A DNA stretch of 64,000 bases from contig NC_058055.1 in NCBI RefSeq assembly GCF_020085105.1, positions 9,765,822 through 9,829,821 on the forward strand, in the 5' to 3' direction. The position numbers were made by a program, and so were the translations under genes. The stretch comes from Siniperca chuatsi (lineage: Eukaryota; Chordata; Actinopteri; Centrarchiformes; Sinipercidae). Numbering within the stretch: the stretch's first letter is position 1; every line of letters starts with the position of its first letter. Below are positions 30,978 through 45,900 of the stretch, one piece after another. Below the pieces are notes generated by a model. The model was not told the origin of the DNA. It saw only the letters and a list, made by a program, of their open reading frames with translations, and did no database searches.

Positions 30978-33900
30978 CTGAAAAACAAAAACAGTAGTTA
31001 GGCTTCATGTAACAATGCATGAGAACGAACAGGAATTAAGGAATATGCAATGAAATTGTAATTGCAAAATTAAGGACTGTGTTGGGTTAAGATATTAGAT
31101 TAACATGTTTTGATGTTCACTACAATATGGATCTTCTGTTAGAATAACAAAAAATACATACAATGACATGCTGAGAGTTAAAGCCAACTTAGATACCTAT
31201 TTTCTTGGGCAAATAATAATCAGTCATTAAGAAACATGCAAATCAGCAAAGACTTTGTCTGCAACCAAGCTCTTAACATTGACTGCTTCATCATCCACCA
31301 CAAATACTTACATAACACTCATTTGATTTTCTGCTGATTACCAATTTCTTAGCAACACTGTTTACTTGATATAAACAAGTTAAAATCAAGCCCTTATTTG
31401 TTTAAAAATATATGAAATGGTGGAAAACCATAATAGCTAACTAAAAGCAAGGATAGAGCAGCTGGACATGTTGCAGCCCATGTCATACAGAGCAACACTG
31501 CTGGCACCACCATTCCCTCTACTACAACAACAAACAGCAACAATAAAAAGAAACAAATCAACAGGAAAGAAGGATGATTTTGAATGACTGTATGTAGCCA
31601 CATGCATTGACAAAGGGAAAACGAGCAGGCTGACAATGTTCAACATTGTCTTTTTTTCATGTCCCCATATATCTGACCAGTACATCACATCTTTGATTTT
31701 TTCATTACACTATATCCCTTTGTCTCACTTTTTAAATCCTATAAAACCTGCATTTTTTTGTTGTTGACGATAAACTAAAGTATGATTGAAGAAAGTTTCA
31801 GCTACATAAACACAGGGTTCCATCATACCTTCTCTGTTGGCTGATGTGCCTTTAGGAGGTGGTCTTCTGCTCTGGAAGGATGGTACTCTGCTCACATAGA
31901 CTCCAGATTCCCCATTTGCCGCTGAAGAAGAATCTGGCCTTTGCTTTGTATCACTTATCTTGCCAACGTCAGGGTCTGAGTGTCGGTCCTGACGGTTAGC
32001 TGGTCTGGGTATTAATACTTGTCTCGGAGGAGGGTCTCTTGGAACAAGTGGAGCACAGCTTGCAGGTTTTGTCCGCTGCAGGGGAACGGGGTTTGTAGAG
32101 ACTTCCCCTTCCAAGCCAGAGCTGTCGTTCTGGCCATCTGTTACAAAGAAACAACATAGCGATTAATGCAAGGTACTGACTACTTGGAGTGGATTCAACA
32201 GCTACAACCTTACATCATAAAGAATGTGATGTTATTCTTGACATCTGAGTACATTGATTTAAGGCCTCAGTAAAATGTAAATGTTTTCCTCTATGAAATA
32301 ATATAAATTATCTTCAATGTGCAAGACAAAGAAAAACATGCAAAGTACAGGAAAAATGTACTGAAGGTCACATAACAATACAATGTAAATGAATGTCAAA
32401 AACTAACTTAAATTGGTAATACAACTACTGGCACAGTACTTAAGACCACGCAGAAATGATTTGTTGGTTATTTGGCTATACCAAGTAGTAAGTTAAATAA
32501 CAGTAACAGTTAAATATCACACAATGCAGGGAGGACAAGCTGCAGGTGCTCCAGATTTCTCTGCCACAGTGTATGGAGACGCACCCACTTAACAAGGGTT
32601 TTAAAGAGACAGAAAATGACATGATTTTGCCAGAAGCACTTGGAAAAAGAGGGAATGAGGGAAAAAGAAAGACTAATGTGAGATAAAAAACGTAGAGTAG
32701 ATAAGTTTATTTGTATTGAATTAAAAAAGCACCAAAATAATTTCCTATCAACAATAACGGATGAGGTAATAAAGAATAAAGAAAGACAATGAATAGATTT
32801 TTACATTCTTTGACAAACAAATGAATGATTCCATGTTTAGGAATATGTAATAACTGTTTGGAATGGTATTTGATGGACAAACACACACTACAGAAAATCA
32901 TATTTTTCTGTACTTAAGAAAATGTTAAGAAATGGCCCTGCAGGTGTGTTGTGGTACAAATCTTTCTGGAATGTTCTAAAACAACATTAAAAACAATCTA
33001 CTTTACATTCAGCACAGATAGGATGGGATAATGATGAGGATGATGATGATGATGACGACAACAATCAGGCCAAGGGAGGCTGATAATTACTCTCTGTGTG
33101 CTGAAAGTGGTCGTGACTAAGAGCTTGATAAACACGAGGTGGCCGCTTGGAGATTGTGATGGGTTGCCGCTTTCTTGGGGTGATTCGCGGAGGAGGGACA
33201 GGTGGGGCGGTGCTGTCCTCTGGCATATAACTGAAGATCTGTGATCCCAAAAAAAGTTACTGTAAAAATTTGGTTCAGTAGCTATGGAAATGGACTTAGT
33301 ACAAATACCAAATTAATGACATAGTGACTACTATGGCAAACACATGCCTCTGCTGCACAGTTTAACATTTTGGGAAATACACTTATTCACTTTCTTCCCA
33401 AGAGTTAGTTGAGAAGACTGACACCACTCACATGTCTGTACGCTATGAAGCTACAGCTAGCAGCCGACTAGCTTAGCTTAGCATAAATACTGGAAACAGG
33501 GGGAAACAGTTAGCCTTGCTCAGTCCAAAGGTATCGTTGGATCTCGTTTGTTTAATGCATATAAAAACAGAAGTGTAAAAATGTTAATTTGCCGTTTTAC
33601 TGGGGGTTATGTATCGGCCAGGCCCAGTAACTTCCTGGAGTCTCCTGGCAACTGGTCCTGGCCAAAAAATAGTTTGGCACACAACTCCTCCTTGTTGTTT
33701 TCTTGTATGGATGAAAGAAACGAGACAAAACAATATAATTAATGAGCTGCTGGGGGTAGCTTCATATCTACTGTACAGACGTAAGAGTGGTATCGATCTT
33801 CTCAAACAGCTCTGGGCAAGAAAGCGAATAAGCATATTTACCAAAATGTTGAACTACTCCTTTAAGTGGTACAAAATGCTATGACTCCGATGGTCTTTTA

Positions 33901-36900
33901 AATTTTTTGGTCTCAGACCAGAAAAAGGCTGTTTACTCTAAAACCTACCTTTTTGTAGTCCTCAATCAGAATCTCAACGACAATATTTTGGAACTTGATA
34001 TCCAACATGGCCGCCACTGTCTCCTCCTTTGCTCTCATCAATGTGGGTCCGAAGATAACAGCCATGTTTGAAGGAGTCATTAGGTTTTCTTCACTGTGAC
34101 TGCACACACTGTGAACAAACATCAAGTTGCGTTATTACTCAGCTTATTTCAGAAAGAGAACAAAAGGCCCTGTGGGAGCAGTAAAAACTGTAAATCACAA
34201 CAAGTTAGCTAGCACTTACTTGACCAAGTGTTTAATAAGCATCTCCAGCATCTCCCGATTCTTCTCTGGTATTTTGTAGGTAAGCGAATGAATTTCACTC
34301 AGTCGAAAGTCCAGATTATCTGACTCTGTGATACAAAGACAACACAAAGTTAGCTAATGGAGGAATTTAAAAGAATGGCATATATAAAGTTCATGATATA
34401 TGGGCAGTTTATCTGCAGTATCTGTAGACCTAAATCATCACCATGTTGTACACTTAAGAAAAAATATCCCTGATATTTCTTTCCATGTAAATAATGTAGG
34501 TAAGGAAATTACTGATTTTTATAATGGTGGTATAATTTAAAACTCAGGTGCACTGAAAATATTTGTAATGAGTAAAAGAAATTATATATAAACATGAAAT
34601 GTTTAACGCAATATGGAGTAGGGCACAGCCATACACTGCGATGGCATGTGATAGAATAAATATGAAAGTCATAGCCGTATAACGAGGAGCCCCCATTCAA
34701 CTAATGAATTTTGACATTTCCAGGAAACTGAAGCCACCAGTTGTCTTCCTATAACATCCTGACAGAATGAGGCTGATGCTATTAAACTTATTGTCTTCTC
34801 TGTTTTACAATGATGTTGTGTGACAGATAAAAACAAACATGGGCTTCAGATTTCTTTTAGTGTCTTCCAGAGTGACCTAGTGCTGCTTGTTAAACTGCTG
34901 AACCTGCAGCCAGCACAGCATTGATGTACAAATGCCTCTTTTGTACCTAGCATTCTGGTTTTTAATCCAGGCAATGCTTATCCATGTTAAAGTAGATGTA
35001 AAGATAAACAAGATACATGGAAGATTCATAATTTCTAAAAAATAAAATCTAAAGAAAGATGATCTGAAATTTACACACAAACTGAGCATTTATCCTATAC
35101 TTTATAGATTGTACAAGCTAATGGTCAACTGCGTCACTTAAATGTAACATATCCTTAAAACCAAGAAAAGACAACATTTAAGCTCAGTGTACATGTTCCA
35201 TGCACACACGATTATATATTTTTTCTCATCTTTGCAAAAAGTATGTAGACTTTAGGAAGCACATCATGAATATACGCGCATGCAGAAATTGTTTTTCCCT
35301 ATTGCATGCATGCATGCATACATACAGGTGAGGACATGTTTTGAGCAAAAGCACATACCAAGTTGCAAACTTCCTAATGTCTGTGACATCTAAACATTTT
35401 TTGTAAGGAAATGTTGTGGCACACCTTTTAGATTTTGAGGGAAACACCAGTGTGAATTCGAGACAAATTTTAACGGTAGTTGTAGAGCCGAGAGAGTTTA
35501 AAAAGGAGGCAAAAAAAAAAAAGCATGAACACACAAACAAAACTCCCTAATCTTAGCGCTGGATAATTTCCAAAACACATCTTACTTGCAGCACACATGA
35601 GGTCTCTGTGTAGACTGTAGGTCATCAGAGGTTCAGACAAGCTCCTGCAGATGAATACAGACACTCTTAAAAAAAGTGCAAGACCGCATGCAGTGCAATA
35701 TAACTCTCCACATCAAACACAAGAAAAACAAAAAGCAGCATTCACTCATTATACAATTACACTAGAAAGCACTTAAAGAGCGCAAAATCTGTCAAGGCTG
35801 CATTTGTTATTTTAATGTGCATCTGGATCCACAGATTTTTGGAAAATAACTAAATCCTTGGAATATCAGGGATTTATACAAGGAAGAATTGTGCAACATT
35901 TCAAATGACCAATGACTTGTGACTAATTCAAATGTATTTAATAATGAATTTATTAGTATTATATTATAATTAATTTAATGTATCTATGAGATAAAATAGA
36001 AAACAGACAAATTTGATAATTACCACAATGTCAACCATAGATCTGGAACTATACAGTGTTATACAGTATTTTCCACAAATTTACTTTGTGTCTCCTACTC
36101 ACACACAAACATACCTTAGATAAAACTTCAATGCACTTGTGATGGTTTTAACGTCCCAGTCGCTGCTGTGGAGATCCACATCTCCTGGGTTTGTGGGGTC
36201 TATGAAGGAGCAAATGCAGAAAATATTTAATGCCATTGTGTGAAAACCACCTGAGATTAATTCCTCGATTGAGCAAAGTAACTGGCTGGTTGTGACATGT
36301 GCTAGCCATAATTAAATAATAAGCAATATGGGGCTATATATTATAATAAATAATGCATAAAAAAAATGAATGGTGGCTGAATTCCATTTAGCTGCTACAA
36401 TTTCAGGGTCCTGGTATTGTGCATGCTGGCTCACTGTCACACTATCACGGCTCACTGGGACACTTGAATAGAACAGAGACATTGTTAATGTTATTATTAA
36501 CACATGCTTTTCATACTGTGACAAGTCAAAATATCTGCTGTGAAAAAGGTATTTAAGAAATATAATGCAGACTTGCAATAAGAGTTTTTTGGCCTTCTGG
36601 GGGCAGCAGAAACAAGCTGTAAAATGTTATTTAATTACCTTGTAAGTTGATATGGCTAATTTGTTAGCAAACAGTTGCCCATTTAATAACCATTCAACAG
36701 ATACAGACCAACATTAGTGTTTATTTGGAGTTGTGTTTGTGGCCACCTGATGAATGTAAGTCCAACTATCACTCTCTTTTAGCTCTGTTTTTGTTCTCAA
36801 CAGACTCCTGAGGGAAATATCTGGCTCTTGTACAGTTTGGTGGGTTTTGGTGGCTTTTTCACTGAAAATAGCAGCCTGCTGCAGCTAAAAACAAAGCTAT

Positions 36901-39900
36901 GAGAGCAGTTAGAGTGAACCACAACATTAAAGTTGAGGGCCGGAAAATTAAAGCAGTGAGTTTAGATTTTACAAAGCTGAGCTGAGCTGAAGGGAACAGC
37001 AGAGTCGGGTGATAATTCTCTGTGGGCTTGCCACTACAAGTGTACACATTATGCATAGTTATTTTATCCATTGTTTAAAAAAAAAAAAAAAAGAATGAAT
37101 AGCCACTTTGAGGAACAGCACTCTGGAGCAGGATCATTATGAGTCAGTGACCTGCTGACATCTCCTCGTCATTCATACAGACGAGCTTCACCAAAGTTGC
37201 AGAACCTGTTACTGTATGTTGTACAACAAGGCAGACAAGCCCAACTGAAGAAACACAGTGAATGGACAGATGTAGAACATGTTCACAGGCTTATTTCCTT
37301 ACCAAAGAAGGCATTTAAAAGCTTCTGCACTTGGATGTTGCTGCCAACTGTTCTGTACACTCCTTCTTGTGTGACTCCTGGAAAGAGGAGAGGGGGAGGT
37401 AAAAAGAAAAAAAGGGAGTGTAATCTGGACAAATACAGAGCAATGGAAATGTACCACATGCATCTCTTCAGAGCTTGCATGAGCCAGAATTAAGATACAG
37501 AATTAATTTGAGACTAAACAGTGGTCCGTGCTCAGATCATGAGTCAAATTACATGCTTATGGCTTGAGTACTTAATTCCATTCGTGTAAGATGAATCAAC
37601 CTACTGGATAACATATTGTGACTGTAGAATTATAAGGTTAAATCCGTCTTCAAGACAGGTTTGAGATATTGGGCTTTAAAGTTTAAGCATGCATGGAGAT
37701 TTTTGTTAAAGAAGTAACAGTCAAAAATCTTTCCTTAATAAAAATCAGACAGGCAGACCTTAATAGTGTGGGATAGAGATGTGATGATTCCCTGAGAGCA
37801 GCCTGCAGGCGTAGCATCAACATGTAACCTACGACTCAACTACGCCCCCTTCAGGGCGAGTAGGCAAAGTAACAGACCTAAAGACAGCTGGGATAAAACT
37901 CTAATGGGACCCTTTACCTTTTGTTTCGATGTAGTTGATGCACTTTCGCACAAACTTGAATCCAGTTTCATTCAGTTCCACTGTGAAAGTAAAAAAGTCG
38001 AAACAAAATGAGCAGATTTAACAGCAAACAATAGACAATACTTCTGATTGTTAAAACATGAATACAGATTCATTCAGTGACATGAGATGTAAAGTGAGAC
38101 ATCACTGTATTGCTATCTAGCTACATCTCATAACATCAACATCACAACTTAACTTTAAGGGTAATGATGATTGACTTACTTTCAGCTTGCTTGTGAATTG
38201 GGGAATGATAGATCTGAAATGGAAAAAAAATGTAAAAGTAAATTGAAAACTGTGAAACATATTGAAAAATCTACAACTAGCTAGCTAGAAATAAAGCTGC
38301 TCCACTGAAACCAACTTCCTGAATACAATGATAGCTTCCGGGATAGTTTATGAGACTATTTGGGCAGATTTAAATGACATAAAAGTAATAATAATGGAAA
38401 CGGAGAGAAAAAGGATGAGGAGACAGAATGAATACTGAATAAAAAAAACAACCAAACAAATGAAAAGAATTCAGTTTACTCTTGGCAGCAGTTTGGCAAA
38501 GCTTTAATATTAAAACCAGTACATGACTACAGGCATAGTCACCAGTAACTCAAACCCAGGACATTCAACTCAGAGACCAGTCAGACTGTCACATGTGGTA
38601 GTTTTTATATCAAGCTTTGTCTAATTCTTCCCCCAAAATAGCAGATTTTGATCTCTTTTTTCCACTCTGTTGCCCTCACCACTGGACGTCAGAGCTCAGG
38701 GCCTGCTACAGAGCAGCTGGGTACAGTACAGAAAAGTCTTGTTAAAGGACTCCTCAGCAGGGTGTGTGTTTGTTGTCACAGGCGGCTGAAGTGTGAAATA
38801 TCACTGTCACACCCTGTTTATTTAGGCCTGAAAATATAACAATAAATATTTACTAAAGTAACGTGGGTTCTGTTTGGCAATGAGTTACTTTAATTCAGAA
38901 AATAAGTCACATGGCAGCTATGCTTTAGAACTGACACATCTGATCTATGGATGCAAAGATAATGAAGCTACCATCAGAGGAATTACTGACAATGAAAACT
39001 GAGCTTTTTTCCAATATTTGAATCATTGTTTTCATTTCTGTGGCTGAAAAAGATAATTGCCAAAATGTCCAATTGCTTAGGCAAGTTTGGAGAGGAACAT
39101 GCAAGCATTTTTCTCTTTTTCCCTACACTTTAATGCCAAATAGCTTTAACTTATTAAGAGCTTCAGTGGAAAGTGCACAAAAGGGGGCCTTGAAGTGATC
39201 TGTAAGTGTAGTATTACATTTGTCATTTTGGCACACAGGTTCAAGCATGTCACCCACTTCTTGGTTTGGAGATGTGACAAATTTGCCAAAGCAGAGACTT
39301 ATGGACTGTAATGGATCAGCTGGCTGCCTGTAGAGGCCAGAGTCAGTCTGGTTTTGCTTTCAGAGCTCCTGGGGATGTTTATTATGGGCACAAAAAGATT
39401 ACTGATTAATTTGCAGATCCTTTTCTCAGTTAATTGGTAGTTGTTTTGTCAGTAAAATGTCAGAAAATAGTGAAAACCTGAGGTCACAAGAATACCCAAA
39501 AATATGACTGAGGGGAAGAAGCCATGCTGCACCTTATATTTCAGCTACTCAAAAGGCTAAAGGGCATTCAGAGTGTAATAAAGTCAACAGGGTCAGTGTG
39601 ACAGAAGACATTATGCTAAAAGAACGCCACAGAGTTGATCCTTGTCCGGACTGAAAGCTCAGAGACTCTGCAGACCTGGCAGTAGGACAGTGCAGTGGCT
39701 CTTTGCTTGAGAATATCTGGGCAAAGTGGGTGGAAAAGCTCTTGTGAAATAATTACGATATACAAAAGTCATTAGGGAAGTTGCACAGGAAGAGGGCACT
39801 GAAAAGTGTGCCTTCTGTTATTTTCACATCCTTAGCTACAGGTTATTTGTTTTGTCCGCAACTCACATGACATTCACCACTAAACCTAAACCGTCTGACA

Positions 39901-42900
39901 TGAAAAAGATCTGACAAGAACTGCAGAGACAGCAAAAGGGAAAGCAACATATTGGTTAAAGCTACAACCAAAAGAAGAATTAACAATGCCTTAAATTTTG
40001 CTAGTAAGGCTATTTGGTATTTCATCGCCTCAAAACAGCTGAATACAAAGACAGACCATGGGAGCAGCAGGGTTTGGCAGATCAAACATTTGGCAGGAAG
40101 CTTTCCATTAACACCTAAATATGATTATAAGAGCAAACAAAAATCACTAATGGCATGAACTCCGCCCTGCTGTAAGGGGCTATTAAGACTAACCAGGTGC
40201 CATCATTTAGCCGTACACTGAAGACATAATGTGCCTAAGAAGCTTAATACCATCTCTCACACATCTGTAATAGAGAAGCCATAATGAGATACCCTGCCAT
40301 ACCTGCAGTGCTTAACAAATGTCAAATGTGAGCTGTCATGTGCATTACATGATGGATTAGATTTTTATTTTTTTTTTTAAACATGACATTGTGATTACAG
40401 ATTTAACTACCTGACAACATTTAAAGAGCTTTTATTCTGAAAAACAAAAAACAAAACAAACAACAACACAGGCTTGGATGGACTCAGATATGCAGATTGG
40501 AAATGGAAACTGCCATTGGGAGTTTTATGTGTCACCCCAATAGCCAGTAGCCATGTCAACCCCCCTTCCCCTCCCCCCAGTAGCAGACTCCATATTGCAT
40601 TGAAGATATTTTGGCAGTAAAGCAGCTTTCATAAAAATGATATCTTGGAGAAGAATAATCCTAAATGAGATGAGCTGAGAAATTAACTCACAGGCTCTTT
40701 TCCATCCATGGCCTCCATCCACAGCTTCCTCTCTCCCTCCGAAAGAGCCTGGAAAGTGACGGGTGTGTTTCTATGGAAACAGTAACAAATGCCATTAAAG
40801 AGAGAACATTGTAATTGTGTTATTCAGTTACAGGATGTAGTCATACAGTATCCAACTATTGTGAATTTAAACTTTTTTAAGATCTTTCACGTCACAGACC
40901 TTTCAAGCAAAACAAGGTAGAAAAAAATAACAAGAACAGCTTTGAAGGACTATGAAATAACGGATAACATCCCATGTGGTAATGATGGGAGGTATAAATG
41001 GAGATGAATAAGACAAGCATGAAGAGATGATGAAATTCCATTGTAGCAATCTGTCTACTGCAGAAGCAACAAAATCTGGTGCCAGATTTTACAGCTTGTA
41101 GGCTACTGGATCAATTGTTAACTAAGACAACTGTGTTACGAGTTTAAAGCTTCGAGTTTAAAAACTGCACTAATCAACTAACTATAAAAACCTTTAAAAA
41201 CTCTTATAAATAACTTTTCTATCAACTTTAACAGTTAAAGAGATAACCCTGATATTTATAGAAGTTTGGCATAGAAGATCTAAATTAGTTTCTATGATGT
41301 TAGTGATTTAATGCTTTTCCTGATTTGGTCAGTACACATGAAACAGCCAATTCAACACTCATGTACGTGTCTCCATCCTGCAAACTGGAATGAAGACAAT
41401 TTCAGCAAACCCAGGATATTAAGAAGAGAGCCCTGTACTAGTATTCACTGTTCTTCTGCTCCTTCTAGGAAGGTCAAAGGTCAGGGTCAGGTACTAGCAC
41501 TGGGAGCATTTCAGGGACATTCAGGTGGGCGGATGGCTTACCTTAAAACATCCTGAGGTGACAATATTATCTACACAGCACTGCCACCTTCAGTTTATCA
41601 AACAGCCAACTCCTCATAATGTTGTTGTTCACTTCACACACACTGGCACAGATTAGTTGCTTAATATTCAGAGACACTTTCAAGCACTTAATGCATAATT
41701 CAAGCAGCTTTTAAACCTTTAAAACACCCCGTCGACACTCCAAGTATTTCCACAGATTTCAAGAAACTTGAATATGACAGAGCTGCCTGTGGCTCAAGTG
41801 TCTATTAAAATGCATGTTGTCCTGAATAGCCTGCATATATAAACATGAGCTTGTTGTGTTCCGTCCCCTGAAATCACTGAGTTTGCCATCTGTTTCCAGC
41901 ATGTGTCCATTGCTTAGGGATTGTTTGGGCTACAGTCCATTTAGCCCTCACACTCTGTCCTTGTAAGACACCTGTTCACCTCGCCGCCTGAACCTGTTTA
42001 TCCCACAGGGCTTTCACGTTGCCTCATCACATAGTTTCTCAAATTTGTTTGCACTAACCTCTCGATAGTTTCCACGTCAAAGCAGAAGCGCTTGTCTATG
42101 GACTCTGTCTTCCGGCGGATGCAGGATTTCAGCTTCAGCTGTGTAGGGCCCTGCAGGGAAAGAGACAAAGTTGGAAAGTGGTCGGTACGTGTGATGGAGA
42201 CAATGACAGTAGAGCAAGGAGCCTGAGGATATAAACTAGCTATAGATACTGTAGATGTCAGACATATTACAGGTACTCAGATGTTTGTCTGTGGCTATGA
42301 GTGGTTGATATGTAGTAACAACTACATATTTCTTTTCAGTAAAGCACCTGTTTAGTTGTAGGCTTCTGTTCACAAGGCACCATGACCAGCAGTCTCCCCT
42401 CCTTATGATACTTGCAATAATATTTGACCCATGACACGCCCAAAGCCCCTGTTGGGACAAAAGAAACAGGACAGGCCTTGTCAGGGGGGATTCAAGCAAG
42501 AGCTCGTAAAAGTATCAAGCTTCTGTATAAGCAGATGATACACTTACACTTCTCCTGACAGTACAGATAACCCTCCATCGGCAGAAAACTGTGCATTTTA
42601 CAGATCTGGGATGGGTGTTTCATTCTCTTCATCAGCTCCTCCATCTCCTCGCGAGTGCTCTCATAGTGGTTTCGTGTCTGCAGGCAAAATCAGATAGCAC
42701 TTTAGAATCTTATGGACGTCCGATTAAAGAATATTAAATCTAACGGCATCATTCGTTGCCAGTAACACCACTTACGTTCTGCAAGCTGAGCTGCAGTTCT
42801 TGCTTGTAAGGCATGAAGTCCTGAGTCATCTCCACCGTCAGGTTGTTGAGCGTTAAAATGCTGTGCAGAAACGCCAGCACCTGTCCAACCAAAACATGAA

Positions 42901-45900
42901 TTACATTACTTAAGATTATTGTCAAGAAGAGTCAAAACAAAGGAACCGCTGCCATAAAGAGTGGACGAATGACTACTGGGATTTGTTTGTCTATCATTAA
43001 GTTTTTCCTCTGAAGTGTAATGTATATTTCCTCGATCTCTTGTTACATATGTGTGGCAACAAAGAGGAAGAGTGGGAGACCACAGGCAGAACTCACAGGC
43101 TCCACCACATCAAACTTCTTCCTGTCCTGCACCTGATGGATCTGGTACACATACTCCACTGACGATTCATAGAAGTTCACTCGCTCTTTGTCTAGGAGGT
43201 CATCAGCCTGTAATTTAAAAAAAAAAACATTTCAAACAGTGGCCTATTTGTCAAACTCAGTTCTACATTTCACTACCCAACTGATGAATACTTTTTGTAC
43301 TTCACCTCTTGAAGTTGACTTTCTTTCTTCTTGGCAGAAAGATTCAGGTGTTTGTCTACCTGGGAGTAATATTTTTCACTCTCTTTCTCAAACTTCTTTT
43401 TCTTTTCCTGCAGGACAGATGTGTTAATTGTGAAAATGAAAGATTATTGTGTTACTAAATCAAGTAAGATTTATTTTTTTTATCTGGCAAGACAAATAGT
43501 GTTTAGAATGTTTTAGGTATCCTGTCCTTTCATTCAAATCACGACATGCTCTCAGAAACTAATACTTGCAAAATGTTTATTTTGAGCACATTTTGTAGGC
43601 CAATACTGGATATTTCAGGCTGATACCAATACCTTAAAATATTCGAGAATGTTAGCCATTATTCAGTTTTTTACATTAAAAAGCAATTCAAATGATCACA
43701 TTTGAGACATGACGGTTGGTGTTGAATAAGGGGTACCAGAGTTCATCTGTGGGGTTACATCAGACCAAAAAAAAAAAAGGTTGGGGACTGTGCTAGTAAA
43801 TTTTATTTTGAACACTTTCACTGTTGTTCTCTTCTTTTTAGAACATTGTTCACTCACATGTACATTCTCATTGTAAAGGACATGATACCTTTTCTGTTGT
43901 GGAGAAAACCATGATTTTCTTAACCGGTACATTATTTTATTGAAATTACTAGTTATTGTTTTTAAAATAGGACAAAAATGCATGTACTTCTGAATAAGCT
44001 GCAGTGTTTTGTTACATTTAGTTATTGGAACAAGCAAAAAACATGGTTAGATAAGTCGTACATTCATTCATTAAGTTTTTAAATACATTTTTAATATGAA
44101 TTAATTAAGTCATCTAGGACCTGTATATTTCATGCATATTTCACTTGCATTTAGCAATTACATAAATATCAACACAGCAGCAGAAATATGAGAAGTGGCT
44201 AGTTAATAAATACACTGAGGGGGACAAAACTTTGATCACCAAATGTCATGCTGAATAATCAAGGGGATCTCCCACTGAGTTTCCCAATGATTTTAACACC
44301 TTAGAAAAACATCAGCTGTTCTCAACTACAAAACTGCTTTCCTTTCAACACAATGTCTTTACACATTAAAGACTTGGTCAAAGAGGAAGAAGAGACTTAT
44401 GTTATTATTCTTAAAACAGGTACATTTTCATGCATACATTTAAAAATAGATTTGGGGAAGTAGCTTATAACATCCTGTTTGGTCTGTGTAAGTAGCTCAT
44501 TTCATAGGCCAGGAGCTACTATCCCTGGTTGAAAACTACGCCATTAAACTAGAAAAAAAAAGATTATAATATAATATTCTTCATGACTCCTCTTACCCTG
44601 CTAACCATCTTATTAACTTTCTCCCTTCTTTTAAAAGACTTCATTAAAGAGAATCATTAATGTGCTGCTATTATTCCTGTAAGACACTGTAATGGTATGT
44701 ATACACTGATAGCATCCCCTTGGGAATGCTTGTTTTAATTATTTATTATCATTACTTAATTTCCTTTTAGGTCCTAAGATGGCCACTGTCTGTGAGGTGG
44801 GGTTCTTGTTGTTTTTGTTTTGTGTGAGCTCACCAAACTAAATTCCTATCGACTACGTTGAAATGGCATTTAAGTATTGAATCTGAATCTTGTATGATGA
44901 TTTGACTCTCCATGCACAGAAACAGATATCAAACTATGAACAGTGCTTCCAGTGCTGACTCAAGAACTTTTGTTCACAGGAATGAGCCACATTTCACTTA
45001 CAGAGCAGAAGAATCAGTAAAAACACTCACTTTTGTTACTCCTATTTTCTCCTTTCTGAACTTCTCCAACGGCTTGATGAGCAGATCGGAGGCGTTCTGA
45101 ACCTGGACAGGCAAACACGGAGCAGCCGTTACTACGTGATGTACACACACACACACACACACATACTGCCCTACCATATGTAGGACACACTCTTCCACAC
45201 AGTACGTTTGTAGATCAGCTGGGTCATCTGTGGGGCACAAACATGTTGAAAAGAGTTTGGAAACAGATGTCTTGTGTGTAAGCGTGAAAATGTATATTTC
45301 ATAACCTCTCTTACACGCCATTGCAATTTACCAGATGACCTTCAGTTGTACAATTAGATCTCTATCCAGAAAACCCAGTCTAACAGGAACTGCTAGTCCT
45401 AGTGTCATGACTTGATTGCTGACGTGTAAGGCCAGAGGACGAAACAAAGAAGATTATATTGTGGCTGAGTTTACCTGGCTAGGTAAAAGAGGAAAGACGT
45501 GGGAAAACTTGTGTGTAATAACAATAAAAAATAATAAAAAATAAAGCTAATTGGTTAAATTAGAACACCAGAGAATAAACTATTCAGTCATTTACAGAAT
45601 AATAAAGTGTGTGAAACAACAGCAGCAGAAGTGAGGAAAACAGCATGAAAATGTATCAAGTAGGCAATATGGAACCAATAACAAAAAGGGAACAAGACAA
45701 ACAAGAGGAGAACTGATAGCTAAATACTTAACACCATTCCTCTTAACAGGCATACACAAGGCCACACATTTACTCATACAGTATCTAGGTGTGTGGATGT
45801 GTCTTGTCTTGAGACAGATGGAATGTCTCCTATACAACAAAGGTGTTGATTTTGCATCATAATAAACAGAAAGATAGTTTGTTAGTTATCCATAACAGCA

